Shown piece after piece: positions 47,185 to 58,052 of a stretch of DNA of 64,000 bases; the first letter of the stretch is position 1; each line of letters opens with the position of its first letter. Source of the DNA: Mycobacterium sp. 141 (GTDB taxonomy: Bacteria; Actinomycetota; Actinomycetes; Mycobacteriales; Mycobacteriaceae). The translations under genes and the position numbers were made by a program. The stretch covers positions 31,346-95,345 of the forward strand of contig NZ_KB908271.1 in NCBI RefSeq assembly GCF_000382405.1, in the 5' to 3' direction. The notes beneath the pieces were generated by a model. The model did no database searches, was not told the DNA's origin, and was given only the letters and a program-made list of their open reading frames with translations.

Positions 47185-47916
47185 TCAGGTCAGTTCCCAG
47201 ACCACCGTCACGGTGAAGTTGACAGTCTGCTGGCCCGGTTCCAGCGGCACCGAATCCATCGCCATCCGCGGCATCGGGGTCGGCGGCGTGGAGCTGGACT
47301 GTTCGGAGATCGAGATGACCTTGCCCAGGTTGAGCCCGGATAGTTGGGCGTACTGCTCGGCGCGGCTCTTGGCGTCGTCGAATGCCTGCGCACGCGCGTC
47401 CTTGACCAGCTGAGAGTCGTCCTCGATCGAGTAGCTCACCGAGTTGATGCGCGTGGCATCCCCGCCGGTGCTCGCGATGAGCGCGAGCAGCTGCGACGCC
47501 GCGGTGATGTCCCGGATCTTGACGTCGATGGCGTTGCTGGCCCGGTACCCGGTGGTGATCGTCCCGTCGGAGTTGGTCTGCGGTTGCACGCTGACGCGCG
47601 TGGTGTTGATGTCCTTGCGGTCCACCTTGTTGCCCACCAGCGCGTCGATGACGGCCTGCTGACGCTGACTGGACTGGTTGAGCGCAGCGGTGACGTCCGG
47701 TGCGACGAACTCCATCGCCACGTTGGCGGTCAGGGTGTCGGGCGTGCCCTGCACCTTGCCGGAGCCGATGACGGTGACCTGCCGGGTGTCGGGTGAGCCG
47801 CCGCGGGCGTCGGGCCCGGACTTGGAATCGCACGCCGACACACCGGTGATGAGCAGAGCCGCCAGCACGGCGACGAGAGCACGGGTCCGCAACTTCGCAT
47901 TCGCAGCGATCGCCAT
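47185..47916 (-). CDS. lpqG: SIMPL-domain lipoprotein LpqG
   Basis: 243 residues. Signal peptide with lipobox ITGVSAC (Cys29), then a SIMPL/DUF541 domain (about 45-243: VTVIGSGKVQGTPDTLTANVAMEF, YRASNAIDVKIRDI, DDAKSRAEQYAQLSGLNLGKVISISE). Exported lipoprotein of unknown function, homologue of Rv3623. Downstream of ephA on the same strand, 21 bp apart. Confidence 0.93.
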   Translation of the reverse strand: MAIAANAKLRTRALVAVLAALLITGVSACDSKSGPDARGGSPDTRQVTVIGSGKVQGTPDTLTANVAMEFVAPDVTAALNQSSQRQQAVIDALVGNKVDRKDINTTRVSVQPQTNSDGTITTGYRASNAIDVKIRDITAASQLLALIASTGGDATRINSVSYSIEDDSQLVKDARAQAFDDAKSRAEQYAQLSGLNLGKVISISEQSSSTPPTPMPRMAMDSVPLEPGQQTVNFTVTVVWELT

Positions 47917-47937
47917 GCCACGGACCCTACCGGCACC

Positions 47938-48858
47938 TCACAGCCCGCTGAGGAACTCCAGCAGCACCGCGTTGACCGCGTCGGGCCTTTCCTGCTGCAA
48001 CCAGTGCCCGGCGCCCTCGATCAGCACTTCCCGGTAATCCCCGGTGACGACATCGCGCACCCGGTCGCGCGGGGTGAAGCCGAGCACGGGGTCCGCGGTA
48101 CCGGCCATGAACAGCGTCGGTGCGGTGATCGTGGGTGCGGGCGTGCTCTGGGTGAGCTCCCAGTTGCGGTCGAAATTGCGATACCAGTTCAAGCCGCCGG
48201 TGAATCCCGTGGCGGTGAAAGCCTCGACGTAGTGCTCGAACTCGTCGGCGCTGAGCCACTCGGGTAGCGGCGGCAGGGGACGGCCCCGCAGGACATCCGG
48301 GGGAGCGCTGATGCCCTCCAGCGTGATCACGCGGCGCAGCGACTCCCGCGGGTCGGCATTCAGTGCGGCGTCGGCGACGCCCGGTTCCTGGAAGTACAGG
48401 ATGTAGAAGAAGTTGTCGCCGACCAGCTTGCGCCAGATCCGGGTCGGCGGCGCGGGCGGTCGCGGCACCGGCGGCACGCTCATGGCCACCACCGCTCGGA
48501 CCCGGTCGGGATGGAAGAGCGCGAAGTTCGTCATCACCGGCGAGCCCCAGTCGTGGCCGACGACGACGGCGCGTTCGGCGCCGCCGCCGACTTCCGAGTC
48601 GAGCAGCCCGGCGATGTCGGAGGTGAGCGCGACGATGTCGTAGTCCTCGATCGCCGAGGGTCGCGACGAGCCACCGTAGCCGCGCTGATCGGGCGCCAGT
48701 ACGTGATAGCCGGCCGCGGCCAGTGCCGGGATCTGGTGCCGCCACGAGTAGGCGACTTCGGGGAAGCCGTGAGCGAGCACCACCACCGGGTTGCCGCGCT
48801 CACCCGCCTCGAACACACGCAGCGTCACGCCATTGGTATCGACTAACCGTTCGGTCAT
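47938..48858 (-). CDS. ephA: Epoxide hydrolase EphA (alpha/beta hydrolase)
   Basis: 306 residues. Oxyanion motif HGFPE (HGxP), nucleophile Asp in VVVGHDWGSPV (Sm-x-D-x-Sm), and the charge-relay end GAGHWLQQERPDAVN. The lid region has FFYILYFQEPG and NWYRNFDRNW with candidate ring-opening tyrosines. It hydrolyses epoxides to diols (Rv3617 type). The start codon lies at the first base of the tandem repeat copy D. In M. tuberculosis the esp genes lie near here and are absent in this window. Confidence 0.92.
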   Translation of the reverse strand: MTERLVDTNGVTLRVFEAGERGNPVVVLAHGFPEVAYSWRHQIPALAAAGYHVLAPDQRGYGGSSRPSAIEDYDIVALTSDIAGLLDSEVGGGAERAVVVGHDWGSPVMTNFALFHPDRVRAVVAMSVPPVPRPPAPPTRIWRKLVGDNFFYILYFQEPGVADAALNADPRESLRRVITLEGISAPPDVLRGRPLPPLPEWLSADEFEHYVEAFTATGFTGGLNWYRNFDRNWELTQSTPAPTITAPTLFMAGTADPVLGFTPRDRVRDVVTGDYREVLIEGAGHWLQQERPDAVNAVLLEFLSGL

Positions 48859-48910
48859 GCGGACGTGAGGAGCGGTGAGGAATATGCGGACGTGAGGGGC
48901 GGTAAGGGAG
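48857..48910 (+). repeat. Short tandem repeat, copy D (period 27), ephA-ftsH intergenic
   Basis: Two 27-bp units (48857-48883 and 48884-48910), both beginning ATGCGGACGTGAGG and then AGC or GGC. The period and the GGACGTGAGGAGC core are shared with copy C. The first unit overlaps the ephA start codon on the other strand. Confidence 0.85.
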
Positions 48911-49052
48911 AAGTGAGCACGATCTCACCCAAGCACGGCCGGTCGCCGAGGGCTAGGCACCCGTCGGGAACTGCTCGACGTTGGTCTAGCGGTAGCCTGA
49001 AAGCTCTCAACTGCGCACGTTGGAAGGACCGGGCCGAACTCGGCCGATTTTG

Positions 49053-51359
<2,307 letters not shown>

Positions 51360-51379
51360 TTCGAGAACGGAGGACTTCG

Positions 51380-52018
51380 ATGACGAAGCCCGCGACATGG
51401 TCGACGAGCACCAACAACCATCGGAACAATGCCGAAACGGCAGATGTCCGGGTGTTCGATCAGCCGCGCGCCGAGGCTGCCGTGCGTGAGTTGCTCATCG
51501 CGATCGGCGAGGATCCGGACCGCCAGGGGCTTCTCGACACTCCGGCCCGCGTGGCCCGCGCCTACAAGGAAATGATGGCCGGGCTCTACACCGACCCGGA
51601 TGCGGTGCTCAACACCACCTTCGACGAGCAACACGACGAACTCGTCCTGGTCAAGCAGATTCCGATGTACTCCACCTGCGAGCATCACCTGCTGTCCTTC
51701 CACGGCGTTGCACACGTCGGCTACATCCCTGGCGAGGACGGGCGCGTGACCGGGCTCTCGAAGATCGCCCGGGTGGTCGACCTGTATTCCAAACGCCCAC
51801 AGGTGCAGGAACGGCTGACCGCGCAGATCGCCGACGCACTCATGCGCAAGCTCGCGCCGCGCGGGGCGATCGTGGTGGTCGAGGCCGAGCACCTGTGCAT
51901 GGCGATGCGTGGCGTCCGTAAGCCGGGCTCGATCACGACGACTTCGGCGGTGCGCGGACAGTTCAAGACCGACAAGGCATCTCGGGCCGAGGCGCTGGAA
52001 CTTATCCTGCGTAAGTGA
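51380..52018 (+). CDS. folE: GTP cyclohydrolase I
   Basis: 212 residues. The zinc site lies in STCEHHLLSFHG (Cys, His) with a second Cys in AEHLCMAMRGV, and catalytic RPQVQERLT. It makes 7,8-dihydroneopterin triphosphate, the first step of folate synthesis. The GTG of folP overlaps its TGA. Confidence 0.97.
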   Translation: MTKPATWSTSTNNHRNNAETADVRVFDQPRAEAAVRELLIAIGEDPDRQGLLDTPARVARAYKEMMAGLYTDPDAVLNTTFDEQHDELVLVKQIPMYSTCEHHLLSFHGVAHVGYIPGEDGRVTGLSKIARVVDLYSKRPQVQERLTAQIADALMRKLAPRGAIVVVEAEHLCMAMRGVRKPGSITTTSAVRGQFKTDKASRAEALELILRK

Positions 52019-52848
52019 AACCCACCCGTGTGCAGGTGATGGGGATCGTCAACGTCACCGATGACTCCTTTTCCGACGGTGGCAAGTTCATCGATCGCGA
52101 CCGTGCGGTGGCACACGGCCTGGCGCTGGCTGCGGCCGGCGCCGCGATCGTGGACGTCGGTGGTGAATCGACCCGGCCGGGCGCTACCCGGGTCGACGCG
52201 GATGTCGAGGTGGCCCGAGTGGTTCCCGTGATCAAAGAGCTTGCGGCGCAGGGAATCACCGTCAGCATCGATACCATGCACGCCGGTGTGGCCGGCGCCG
52301 CGCTGGCCAACGGAGCGAAGATCGTCAACGACGTGTCCGGCGGCCTGGCCGATCCCAACATGGCTGCGGTGGTGGCCGAGGCCAAATGCCCGTGGATCCT
52401 CATGCATTGGCGTTCGGTGCGTGCGGACCGTCCGCACGCCGTTCCTGAGTATGGCGATGTGGTCGCCGACGTACGCGCCGAGCTGCTCGCCCGGGTGGAC
52501 GCCGCCGTGACGGCCGGGGTCGATCCCGACCGTCTGATCATCGACCCGGGTCTGGGATTCGCCAAGACCGGGCAACATAATTGGGCGCTGCTGCACGCGC
52601 TGCCGCAGCTGGTCGGCACTGGGATCCCGGTGCTGGTAGGGGCATCGCGCAAACGCTTCCTTGGCACTCTGCTCGCCGGTCCGGGCGGCGATCCTCGCCC
52701 CCCGGACGGGCGGGAGACCGCCACCGCGGTGATCTCCGCGTTGGCCGGGGTGTACGGGGCCTGGGGAGTGCGGGTGCACGACGTGACGGCGTCGGTCGAC
52801 GCTTTGCGTGTGCTCGACGCTTGGGAAGCGGGAGACCTCGGTGGCTGA
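52015..52848 (+). CDS. folP: Dihydropteroate synthase
   Basis: 277 residues from GTG 52015 (overlaps folE stop). Conserved loops MGIVNVTDDSFSDGG, VDVGGESTRPGA, SIDTMHAGV, IVNDVSG, IIDPGLGFAKT and LVGASRKRFLG are complete; this is FolP1, the sulfonamide target, not the FolP2 paralogue. It condenses the pterin pyrophosphate with p-aminobenzoate. Confidence 0.97.
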   Translation: MKPTRVQVMGIVNVTDDSFSDGGKFIDRDRAVAHGLALAAAGAAIVDVGGESTRPGATRVDADVEVARVVPVIKELAAQGITVSIDTMHAGVAGAALANGAKIVNDVSGGLADPNMAAVVAEAKCPWILMHWRSVRADRPHAVPEYGDVVADVRAELLARVDAAVTAGVDPDRLIIDPGLGFAKTGQHNWALLHALPQLVGTGIPVLVGASRKRFLGTLLAGPGGDPRPPDGRETATAVISALAGVYGAWGVRVHDVTASVDALRVLDAWEAGDLGG

Positions 52849-53275
52849 TCGAATCGAGTTGTGCGGCTTGAGAGTTCGCGGCAATCACGGTGTGTTCGAG
52901 CATGAGCGGCGAGACGGCCAGGAATTCGTCGTCGACATCACAGTCTGGCTCGATCTGCGGGCCGCGGCGGCCAGTGACGAGCTCGGCGACACTCTGGACT
53001 ACGGCGCGCTGGCCCAGCGCGCCGCCGACATCGTTGCCGGTCCCCCGCGCAATCTGATCGAGACGGTCTCGGCCGAGATCGCCGACGCCATCATGGCCGA
53101 CGAGCGGTTGCACGCCGTCGAGGTGGCGGTGCACAAACCGAACGCCCCGATCCCGTTGACGTTCGACGATGTGGCGGTGGTGGCGAGGCGGTCTCGCACC
53201 GCGGACGTGAGGAGCAGAACAACTGCCGCGGACGTGAGGAGCAGAACAATTGCCGCGAACGAGGAGCACCAATGA
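52841..53275 (+). CDS. folB: Dihydroneopterin aldolase with repeat-encoded C-terminal extension
   Basis: 144 residues from GTG 52841, overlapping folP by 8 bp. Core about 1-120: ELCGLRVRGNHGVFEHERRDGQEFVVDI, the Glu in DTLDYGAL, and VEVAVHKPNAPIPLTFDDVAVV with the catalytic Lys. The last 25 residues (TADVRSRTT-type nonapeptide repeats, then NEEHQ) come from a 27-bp DNA tandem repeat and are not part of the fold. The final partial repeat unit supplies the ribosome-binding purines and the ATG of folK. Confidence 0.94.
   Translation: MADRIELCGLRVRGNHGVFEHERRDGQEFVVDITVWLDLRAAAASDELGDTLDYGALAQRAADIVAGPPRNLIETVSAEIADAIMADERLHAVEVAVHKPNAPIPLTFDDVAVVARRSRTADVRSRTTAADVRSRTIAANEEHQ
53199..53274 (+). 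repeat. Short tandem repeat, copy C (period 27), 3' end of folB
   Basis: Two 27-bp units (53199-53225, 53226-53252; one mismatch), each with GGACGTGAGGAGCAGAACAA, then a partial unit with GAACGAGGAGCACCAATG. The GAGGAG of the last unit sits where the folK Shine-Dalgarno should be. Confidence 0.9.
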
Positions 53276-53808
53276 CTTCGGTGGTGCTGTCGATCGGGTC
53301 CAACCTCGGAGACCGGATGGCGCGGCTGCAATCGGTGCTCGACGGGCTGGGGCCTGCGGTGCGCGCCGTGTCCCCGGTGTACGAAACCGACGCTTGGGGT
53401 GGCGTTGAGCAGGGCCCCTTTCTCAACGCGATCCTGATCGCCGACGATCCCGCGTTGAACGGGCACGGATGGTTGCGGCGCGGCCAAGAGCTGGAGCTGG
53501 CCGCGGGGCGGGTCCGCGAGCAGCGCTGGGGTCCGCGGACCCTCGACGTCGACCTCGTCACCTGTCACGACGGTGAAGTCGAGGTGATCTCGCACGAGGA
53601 TGGACTGACGCTGCCCCACCCGATGGCCCACCTGCGCGCCTTCGTGTTGATCCCGTGGCTGGCGGTGGACCCCGACGCCGCCCTGACGGTAGCCGGTGAA
53701 TCCCACCCCGTGCAGCGCCTGCTGTTCGAAATCGATCAGGCGGAACGGGACGGCGTGCGGCCGACGGACCTGACGCTGACCCTGCGAACCGAATCCTCGA
53801 CGGACTGA
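53272..53808 (+). CDS. folK: Hydroxymethyldihydropterin pyrophosphokinase
   Basis: 178 residues from ATG 53272 (overlaps the folB stop). HPPK signature: LSIGSNLGDRMARLQ, the F-x-N substrate motif in QGPFLNAI, and RVREQRWGPRTLDVDLV with the two Mg-binding aspartates, then LPHPMAHLRAFVLIPW. It activates the pterin for FolP. Confidence 0.96.
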   Translation: MTSVVLSIGSNLGDRMARLQSVLDGLGPAVRAVSPVYETDAWGGVEQGPFLNAILIADDPALNGHGWLRRGQELELAAGRVREQRWGPRTLDVDLVTCHDGEVEVISHEDGLTLPHPMAHLRAFVLIPWLAVDPDAALTVAGESHPVQRLLFEIDQAERDGVRPTDLTLTLRTESSTD

Positions 53809-54284
53809 TGGGCCCGACCCGCAAGCGAGACCTCGCCGGCACGACCGTCGCTGTGGCCGTCGTCGGCTATCTGCTGCTCAGCGGGCTCTACCGATGGTTC
53901 CCGCCGATCACGGTGTGGACCGGTTTGTCGTTGCTCGTCGTGGCAATCGTCGAGGCGGCCTGGGCGTTCTATGTGCGGGTCAAGATCAATGCGGGGCAGA
54001 TCGGTGTCGGTGCCGGACGGCTGCACCCGCTGTCGGTCGCACGGGCTGTGGTGATCGCCAAAGCCTCCGCCTGGGTCGGTGCGATCGTGGCGGGCTGGTG
54101 GCTCGGCGTCCTGGTCTACTTGCTGCCGCGGCGGTCCGAGTTGCAGGTGGCTGCCGATGACACCAAGGGGGTGGTGGTTGCCGTCGTCAGCGCGCTCACC
54201 CTGGTGGTTGCCGCATTGTGGCTGCAGCATTGCTGCAAGGCGCCGGAGGAACCGCCGGACGGCGGTGACGCCGCCCCTGAGTGA
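53808..54284 (+). CDS. DUF3180 membrane protein (Rv3605c-like)
   Basis: 158 residues; ATG 53808 shares a base with the folK stop (TGATG). Four membrane segments: DLAGTTVAVAVVGYLLL, VWTGLSLLVVAIVEAAWAF, AVVIAKASAWVGAIVAGWW and VVVAVVSALTLVVAALWL. Actinobacterial family found next to folK; function unknown. Confidence 0.9.
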   Translation: MGPTRKRDLAGTTVAVAVVGYLLLSGLYRWFPPITVWTGLSLLVVAIVEAAWAFYVRVKINAGQIGVGAGRLHPLSVARAVVIAKASAWVGAIVAGWWLGVLVYLLPRRSELQVAADDTKGVVVAVVSALTLVVAALWLQHCCKAPEEPPDGGDAAPE

Positions 54285-54361
54285 ACCGCCGGCAAAGCTT
54301 CCCGGCCGAATCGCCGTCGCGGTCGACACGCTAGGTGACCTGTGACGGGTACAGTCGGCCC

Positions 54362-55678
54362 ATGACCGTTCTGCCCCGCGGTGCTCGGCCACGGCGCGGC
54401 GGCCGAAGGCCAGGCTGGCTGCTGTTAACAGTGTTGCTGGTATTCGCGATTTTGGCGAGTTCGGCGCTGGTGTTCACCGACCGTGTGGAGTTGCTGAAGT
54501 TAGCCGTCATCCTGGCGTTGTGGGCCGCTGTGGCGGCGGCCTTCGTTTCCGTCATCTACCGCCGTCAGAGTGATCTCGATCAAGCCAAGGCGCGCGATCT
54601 GAAGTTGGTATACGACCTGCAGCTGGATCGCGAGATCTCCGCGCGCCGCGAATACGAGTTGACCGTCGAAAGCCAGCTGCGCCGAGAACTGGCATCGGAG
54701 CTTCGGGCCCAGGCCGCCGACGAGGTGGCTGCACTGCGGGCGGAGCTAGCGGCGCTGCGGACCAATCTCGAGATCCTGTTCGACGCCGATCTGTCAGACC
54801 GGCCGGCCATCGAAACCGACCAGGACACTCCCCGGGCCGCGGGTCGCGTCACCGCCAGCCGTTTGGACGTGCCCGCGGTCGACGACGACACCGACATCCA
54901 CAGCCTGCGGACAGAGGAAACCCCCATCATCGACGTCCCGGCCGAGCCGCATCCGCCGGAGAACGACTGGGCCGCCGCAGCGGCGGGGGGTGCACACCGG
55001 CTGTCCACGCCGCCGCCCGAACAATCGCATCGCCTCCTGCCCGACAACTACCAGGAGCCGGCCCGCCAGCCGGAACCGCCCCGCCCGGCGCCGCAGGCAC
55101 CCGAGCCGCACTGGTCCGCCGCGGAGGCACCGCAGCAGCCGCCGCCACCCGCCCCCGGACCTCAGCCTCCGCCGACCTGGGCGCCGCCACCGCCGCCGAC
55201 AGAGCCGTCACCGACCATCGACGCACCGGTCGGCCAGCATCCGTCAGCGCCGAGCAGCCCATGGTCGCCGCCGGATAGCCCGACGCACCCGCTACCCGAG
55301 CAATCCGGCGGGTGGCAGCCCGCTCCCGCCGAAGGGCAGTGGATTCCCGCCGGTGCGCCAGGAAGCAACTGGGTTGCACCGCCGGCGCCGGAGGACAGCA
55401 CACCGAGCGAGTACGTCGGTCGCCGACGGGCACCAGACCCAGGCGCCGCCGAGCCGGTTGTACCGGCCGAGCCTGTTGTGCCGGCCGGCCCGCCCCGGGG
55501 CCGCCACTCCGCCTCCGCCGCCGAACCTTCCCAACCGCCGGCGCCCGGGGTCGAACCCGAGGCGGAGAACGACGAACCCAATGGTCAGCACGCTGGAGGG
55601 CAATCGGTGAACGAGTTGCTGGCCCGCTTCCAGTCGGCCCCCGCTCAAGGTGGCGGTCGCAGACATCGAGACGAGTGA
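54362..55678 (+). CDS. Membrane-anchored coiled-coil/proline-rich protein (Rv3604c-like, DUF6779)
   Basis: 438 residues from ATG 54362. After a basic start come two membrane segments (about 17-37 and 42-65), a charged coiled-coil stretch (about 70-150: LDQAKARDLKLVYDLQLDREISARREYEL...), then about 280 residues of Pro/Ala/Glu-rich disordered sequence. The tail ends SVNELLARFQSAPAQGGGRRHRDE, a short conserved-looking helix. Likely cytoplasmic tail of an envelope or division-associated protein; function not known. It sits between the folate and pantothenate genes. Confidence 0.87.
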   Translation: MTVLPRGARPRRGGRRPGWLLLTVLLVFAILASSALVFTDRVELLKLAVILALWAAVAAAFVSVIYRRQSDLDQAKARDLKLVYDLQLDREISARREYELTVESQLRRELASELRAQAADEVAALRAELAALRTNLEILFDADLSDRPAIETDQDTPRAAGRVTASRLDVPAVDDDTDIHSLRTEETPIIDVPAEPHPPENDWAAAAAGGAHRLSTPPPEQSHRLLPDNYQEPARQPEPPRPAPQAPEPHWSAAEAPQQPPPPAPGPQPPPTWAPPPPPTEPSPTIDAPVGQHPSAPSSPWSPPDSPTHPLPEQSGGWQPAPAEGQWIPAGAPGSNWVAPPAPEDSTPSEYVGRRRAPDPGAAEPVVPAEPVVPAGPPRGRHSASAAEPSQPPAPGVEPEAENDEPNGQHAGGQSVNELLARFQSAPAQGGGRRHRDE

Positions 55679-55759
55679 GCTAGTCTGTGGCAACCGTCCG
55701 GTACCCGCAGCGTGGGACTGGAACGATGAAAACTACTTCAACTTGTGAGGTCGTCTGCG

Positions 55760-56683
55760 ATGGAGCAGTTCGACGGGCTGCGTCCGGCGCGGCTGTCCGT
55801 CGGCGTCATCTCGGCCGGTCGCGTCGGGACCGCGCTCGGCTACGCCCTGGAGCGGGCAGAGCACGTCGTGGTGGCGTGCAGCGCCATCTCGGAGGGGTCC
55901 CGGCTGCGTGCCCAGCGCAGGTTGCCTGATACGGCGATCCTTCCGGTGCACGAGGTCGCCGCGCGTGCCGAGCTGTTACTGCTCACCGTTCCCGACGCCG
56001 AATTGGCGGCACTGGTCGCTGGGCTGGCAACCACGGGCGCGGTGCGGCCGGGCACCATCGTCGTCCACACCTCGGGCGCCAATGGTGTCGCGGTGCTGGC
56101 GCCGCTGACCGAGCAGGGCTGTATCCCGCTGGCCATCCATCCCGCCATGACCTTCACGGGCTCTGACGAGGACATCGCCCGCCTGCCGGACACCTGCTTC
56201 GGCGTCACGGCCGCCGACGAAGTCGGCTACGCCATCGGCCAGTCCCTCGTGCTCGAGATCGGCGGTGAGCCGTTCCGTATCCGCGAGGACCAAAGGACGC
56301 ATTACCACGCCGCCCTGGCGCATGCCGGCAATCACCTGGTGACGCTGGTGCTCGACGCTGTGGACGTGCTGCGCGCATCGCTGCGCGGTCAGGAACTGCT
56401 CGGCCAGGAACTCGTCGGCGACGAACCGGGTGGCCTTGCCGAACGGGTGGTCGCCCCGCTGGCCCGAGCAGCACTGGAGAACGCGCTGCAGCGCGGTCAA
56501 TCCGCGCTGACCGGGCCGGTCGCGCGCGGTGACGCGGCCGCCGTCGCAGCCCATCTGAACGCGATTGAAGAGCTGGATCCTCAACTGGCCCAGTCATATC
56601 GGGCCAACTCACTGCGTACAGCCCAGCGTGCCCACGCACCCGGAGAGGTCTTCGCGGTGCTGGGGGAAACGAGCCGACGATGA
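55760..56683 (+). CDS. Rossmann-fold DUF2520 protein, candidate ketopantoate reductase
   Basis: 307 residues from ATG 55760 (an in-frame start at 55745 also exists). The NAD(P) motif is VGVISAGRVGTALGYAL (GxxxAGRVG), then TVPDAELAAL and HTSGANG. The C-terminal helical DUF2520 domain has HYHAALAHAGNHLVTLVLDAV. Located directly upstream of panC-panD-coaX with ATGA overlap. Some DUF2520 proteins (PanG) have been reported as alternative ketopantoate reductases; no panE is seen here, so this role is plausible but inferred. Confidence 0.85.
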   Translation: MEQFDGLRPARLSVGVISAGRVGTALGYALERAEHVVVACSAISEGSRLRAQRRLPDTAILPVHEVAARAELLLLTVPDAELAALVAGLATTGAVRPGTIVVHTSGANGVAVLAPLTEQGCIPLAIHPAMTFTGSDEDIARLPDTCFGVTAADEVGYAIGQSLVLEIGGEPFRIREDQRTHYHAALAHAGNHLVTLVLDAVDVLRASLRGQELLGQELVGDEPGGLAERVVAPLARAALENALQRGQSALTGPVARGDAAAVAAHLNAIEELDPQLAQSYRANSLRTAQRAHAPGEVFAVLGETSRR

Positions 56684-57618
56684 CCCTGGACACCCCACCG
56701 AAATTCACCGCGGGCGAGCTCAACGTCTACCGGAATCCCGCCGACGTTGCCGCGGTCACCCGCGTGCTGCGCGCCACCGGGCGACGGGTAGCGCTGGTGC
56801 CCACCATGGGTGCGCTGCACGAGGGGCACCTGACCCTGGTCAAGGCCGCCAAGCGGGTGCCCGGAGCGGTTGTGGTGGCGTCGATCTTCGTCAACCCCCT
56901 GCAGTTCGGCGCAGGGGAGGACCTCGACGCCTACCCGCGCACCCTCGACGACGACCTGGCCGCCCTGCGTGCGGAAGGGGTCGACATCGCGTTCACGCCG
57001 ACCGTGGCCGAGGTCTACCCGAACGGGCCACGCACGTCCGTGCACCCGGGTCCGCTCGGTGAAGAACTCGAAGGGGCCTCGCGCCCAGGGCATTTCGCCG
57101 GTGTGCTGACGGTCGTTCTGAAGCTGCTCAACATCGTCGATCCCGACACGGCCTACTTCGGCGAGAAGGACTACCAGCAGCTGGCGCTGATCCGGCAGAT
57201 GGTCACCGACCTCGATGTCGACGTGCAGATCGTCGGCGTACCGATCGTGCGCGAATCCGACGGGCTGGCCCTGTCCTCGCGCAACCGCTACCTCGACGCC
57301 GACGAACGGGAGCAGGCCACCGCGCTGTCGGCGGCGCTGCTGGCCGGGAAGTACGCGGCGGCGGGCGGCGCAGGCGCAACGGTGGACGCCGCCAGGGCGG
57401 TGCTCGACGAGGTGCCTGCCATCGAGGTGGACTATCTGCAGGTCCGCGATCCGCGGCTGGGCCCCGCGCCCGAGGAGGGGCCGGCTCGGTTGCTGGTGGC
57501 CGCACGCCTGGGCCGGACCCGGCTGCTGGACAACATCGCCGTCGACATCGGCGCGTCCGCGGGTATCGACGGGCATCCCCGCGTGGACGACAACCACGAA
57601 TTGCCTTGGAGGAACTGA
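56680..57618 (+). CDS. panC: Pantothenate synthetase
   Basis: 312 residues; ATG 56680 overlaps the previous stop. HIGH-type motif VPTMGALHEGHLTLV, then VASIFVNPLQFGAGEDLDAYPR, the GEKDYQQL substrate segment and LSSRNRYL. It ligates pantoate and beta-alanine with ATP. Shares a base with panD (TGATG at 57616). Confidence 0.97.
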   Translation: MTLDTPPKFTAGELNVYRNPADVAAVTRVLRATGRRVALVPTMGALHEGHLTLVKAAKRVPGAVVVASIFVNPLQFGAGEDLDAYPRTLDDDLAALRAEGVDIAFTPTVAEVYPNGPRTSVHPGPLGEELEGASRPGHFAGVLTVVLKLLNIVDPDTAYFGEKDYQQLALIRQMVTDLDVDVQIVGVPIVRESDGLALSSRNRYLDADEREQATALSAALLAGKYAAAGGAGATVDAARAVLDEVPAIEVDYLQVRDPRLGPAPEEGPARLLVAARLGRTRLLDNIAVDIGASAGIDGHPRVDDNHELPWRN

Positions 57619-58052
57619 TGCAACGCACGATGCTCAAATCGAAGATCCACCGGGCCAGGGTGACCCAGGCCGACCTGAACTACGTCGGCTCCGTGACCAT
57701 CGACGCGGACCTGATGGACGCAGCTGACCTGCTCGAAGGTGAGCAGGTGACCATCGTCGACATCGACAACGGGTCTCGGCTGGTGACCTACGCGATCACC
57801 GGCGAGCGGGGCACCGGTGTCATCGGGATCAACGGTGCCGCAGCACATCTCATCCACCCGGGCGATCTGGTGATCCTGATCGCGTACGGCGTGATGGAGG
57901 ACGCCGAGGCGCGGGCGTACCGTCCACGGATAGTCTTCGTCGACGGCGACAACCAACAGATCGACCTCGGGCACGATCCCGCGCACGTCCCCGACCTGAC
58001 ATTCTTGTCCTCCTCGCGTGCGGGCATCTCCGAACTCATGTCCCCGCGCTGA
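57618..58052 (+). CDS. panD: Aspartate 1-decarboxylase (proenzyme)
   Basis: 144 residues from ATG 57618 after GGAGG. Self-cleavage site Gly24-Ser25 in LNYVGSVTID, which gives the pyruvoyl group. Tyr58-type region is GSRLVTYAITGERGTGVIGINGAAAH. It makes beta-alanine for PanC. The C-terminal 15 residues after DPAHVPD differ from the M. tuberculosis ending; this tail is where pyrazinoic acid-resistance changes occur in that species. Confidence 0.96.
   Translation: MQRTMLKSKIHRARVTQADLNYVGSVTIDADLMDAADLLEGEQVTIVDIDNGSRLVTYAITGERGTGVIGINGAAAHLIHPGDLVILIAYGVMEDAEARAYRPRIVFVDGDNQQIDLGHDPAHVPDLTFLSSSRAGISELMSPR

Noticed and set aside
57990..58040. Further copy of the dispersed repeat in panD
   Set aside because: CCTCCTCGCGTGCG near 58007 resembles the core in reverse, but it is a single unit and lies in coding sequence that could give it by chance.
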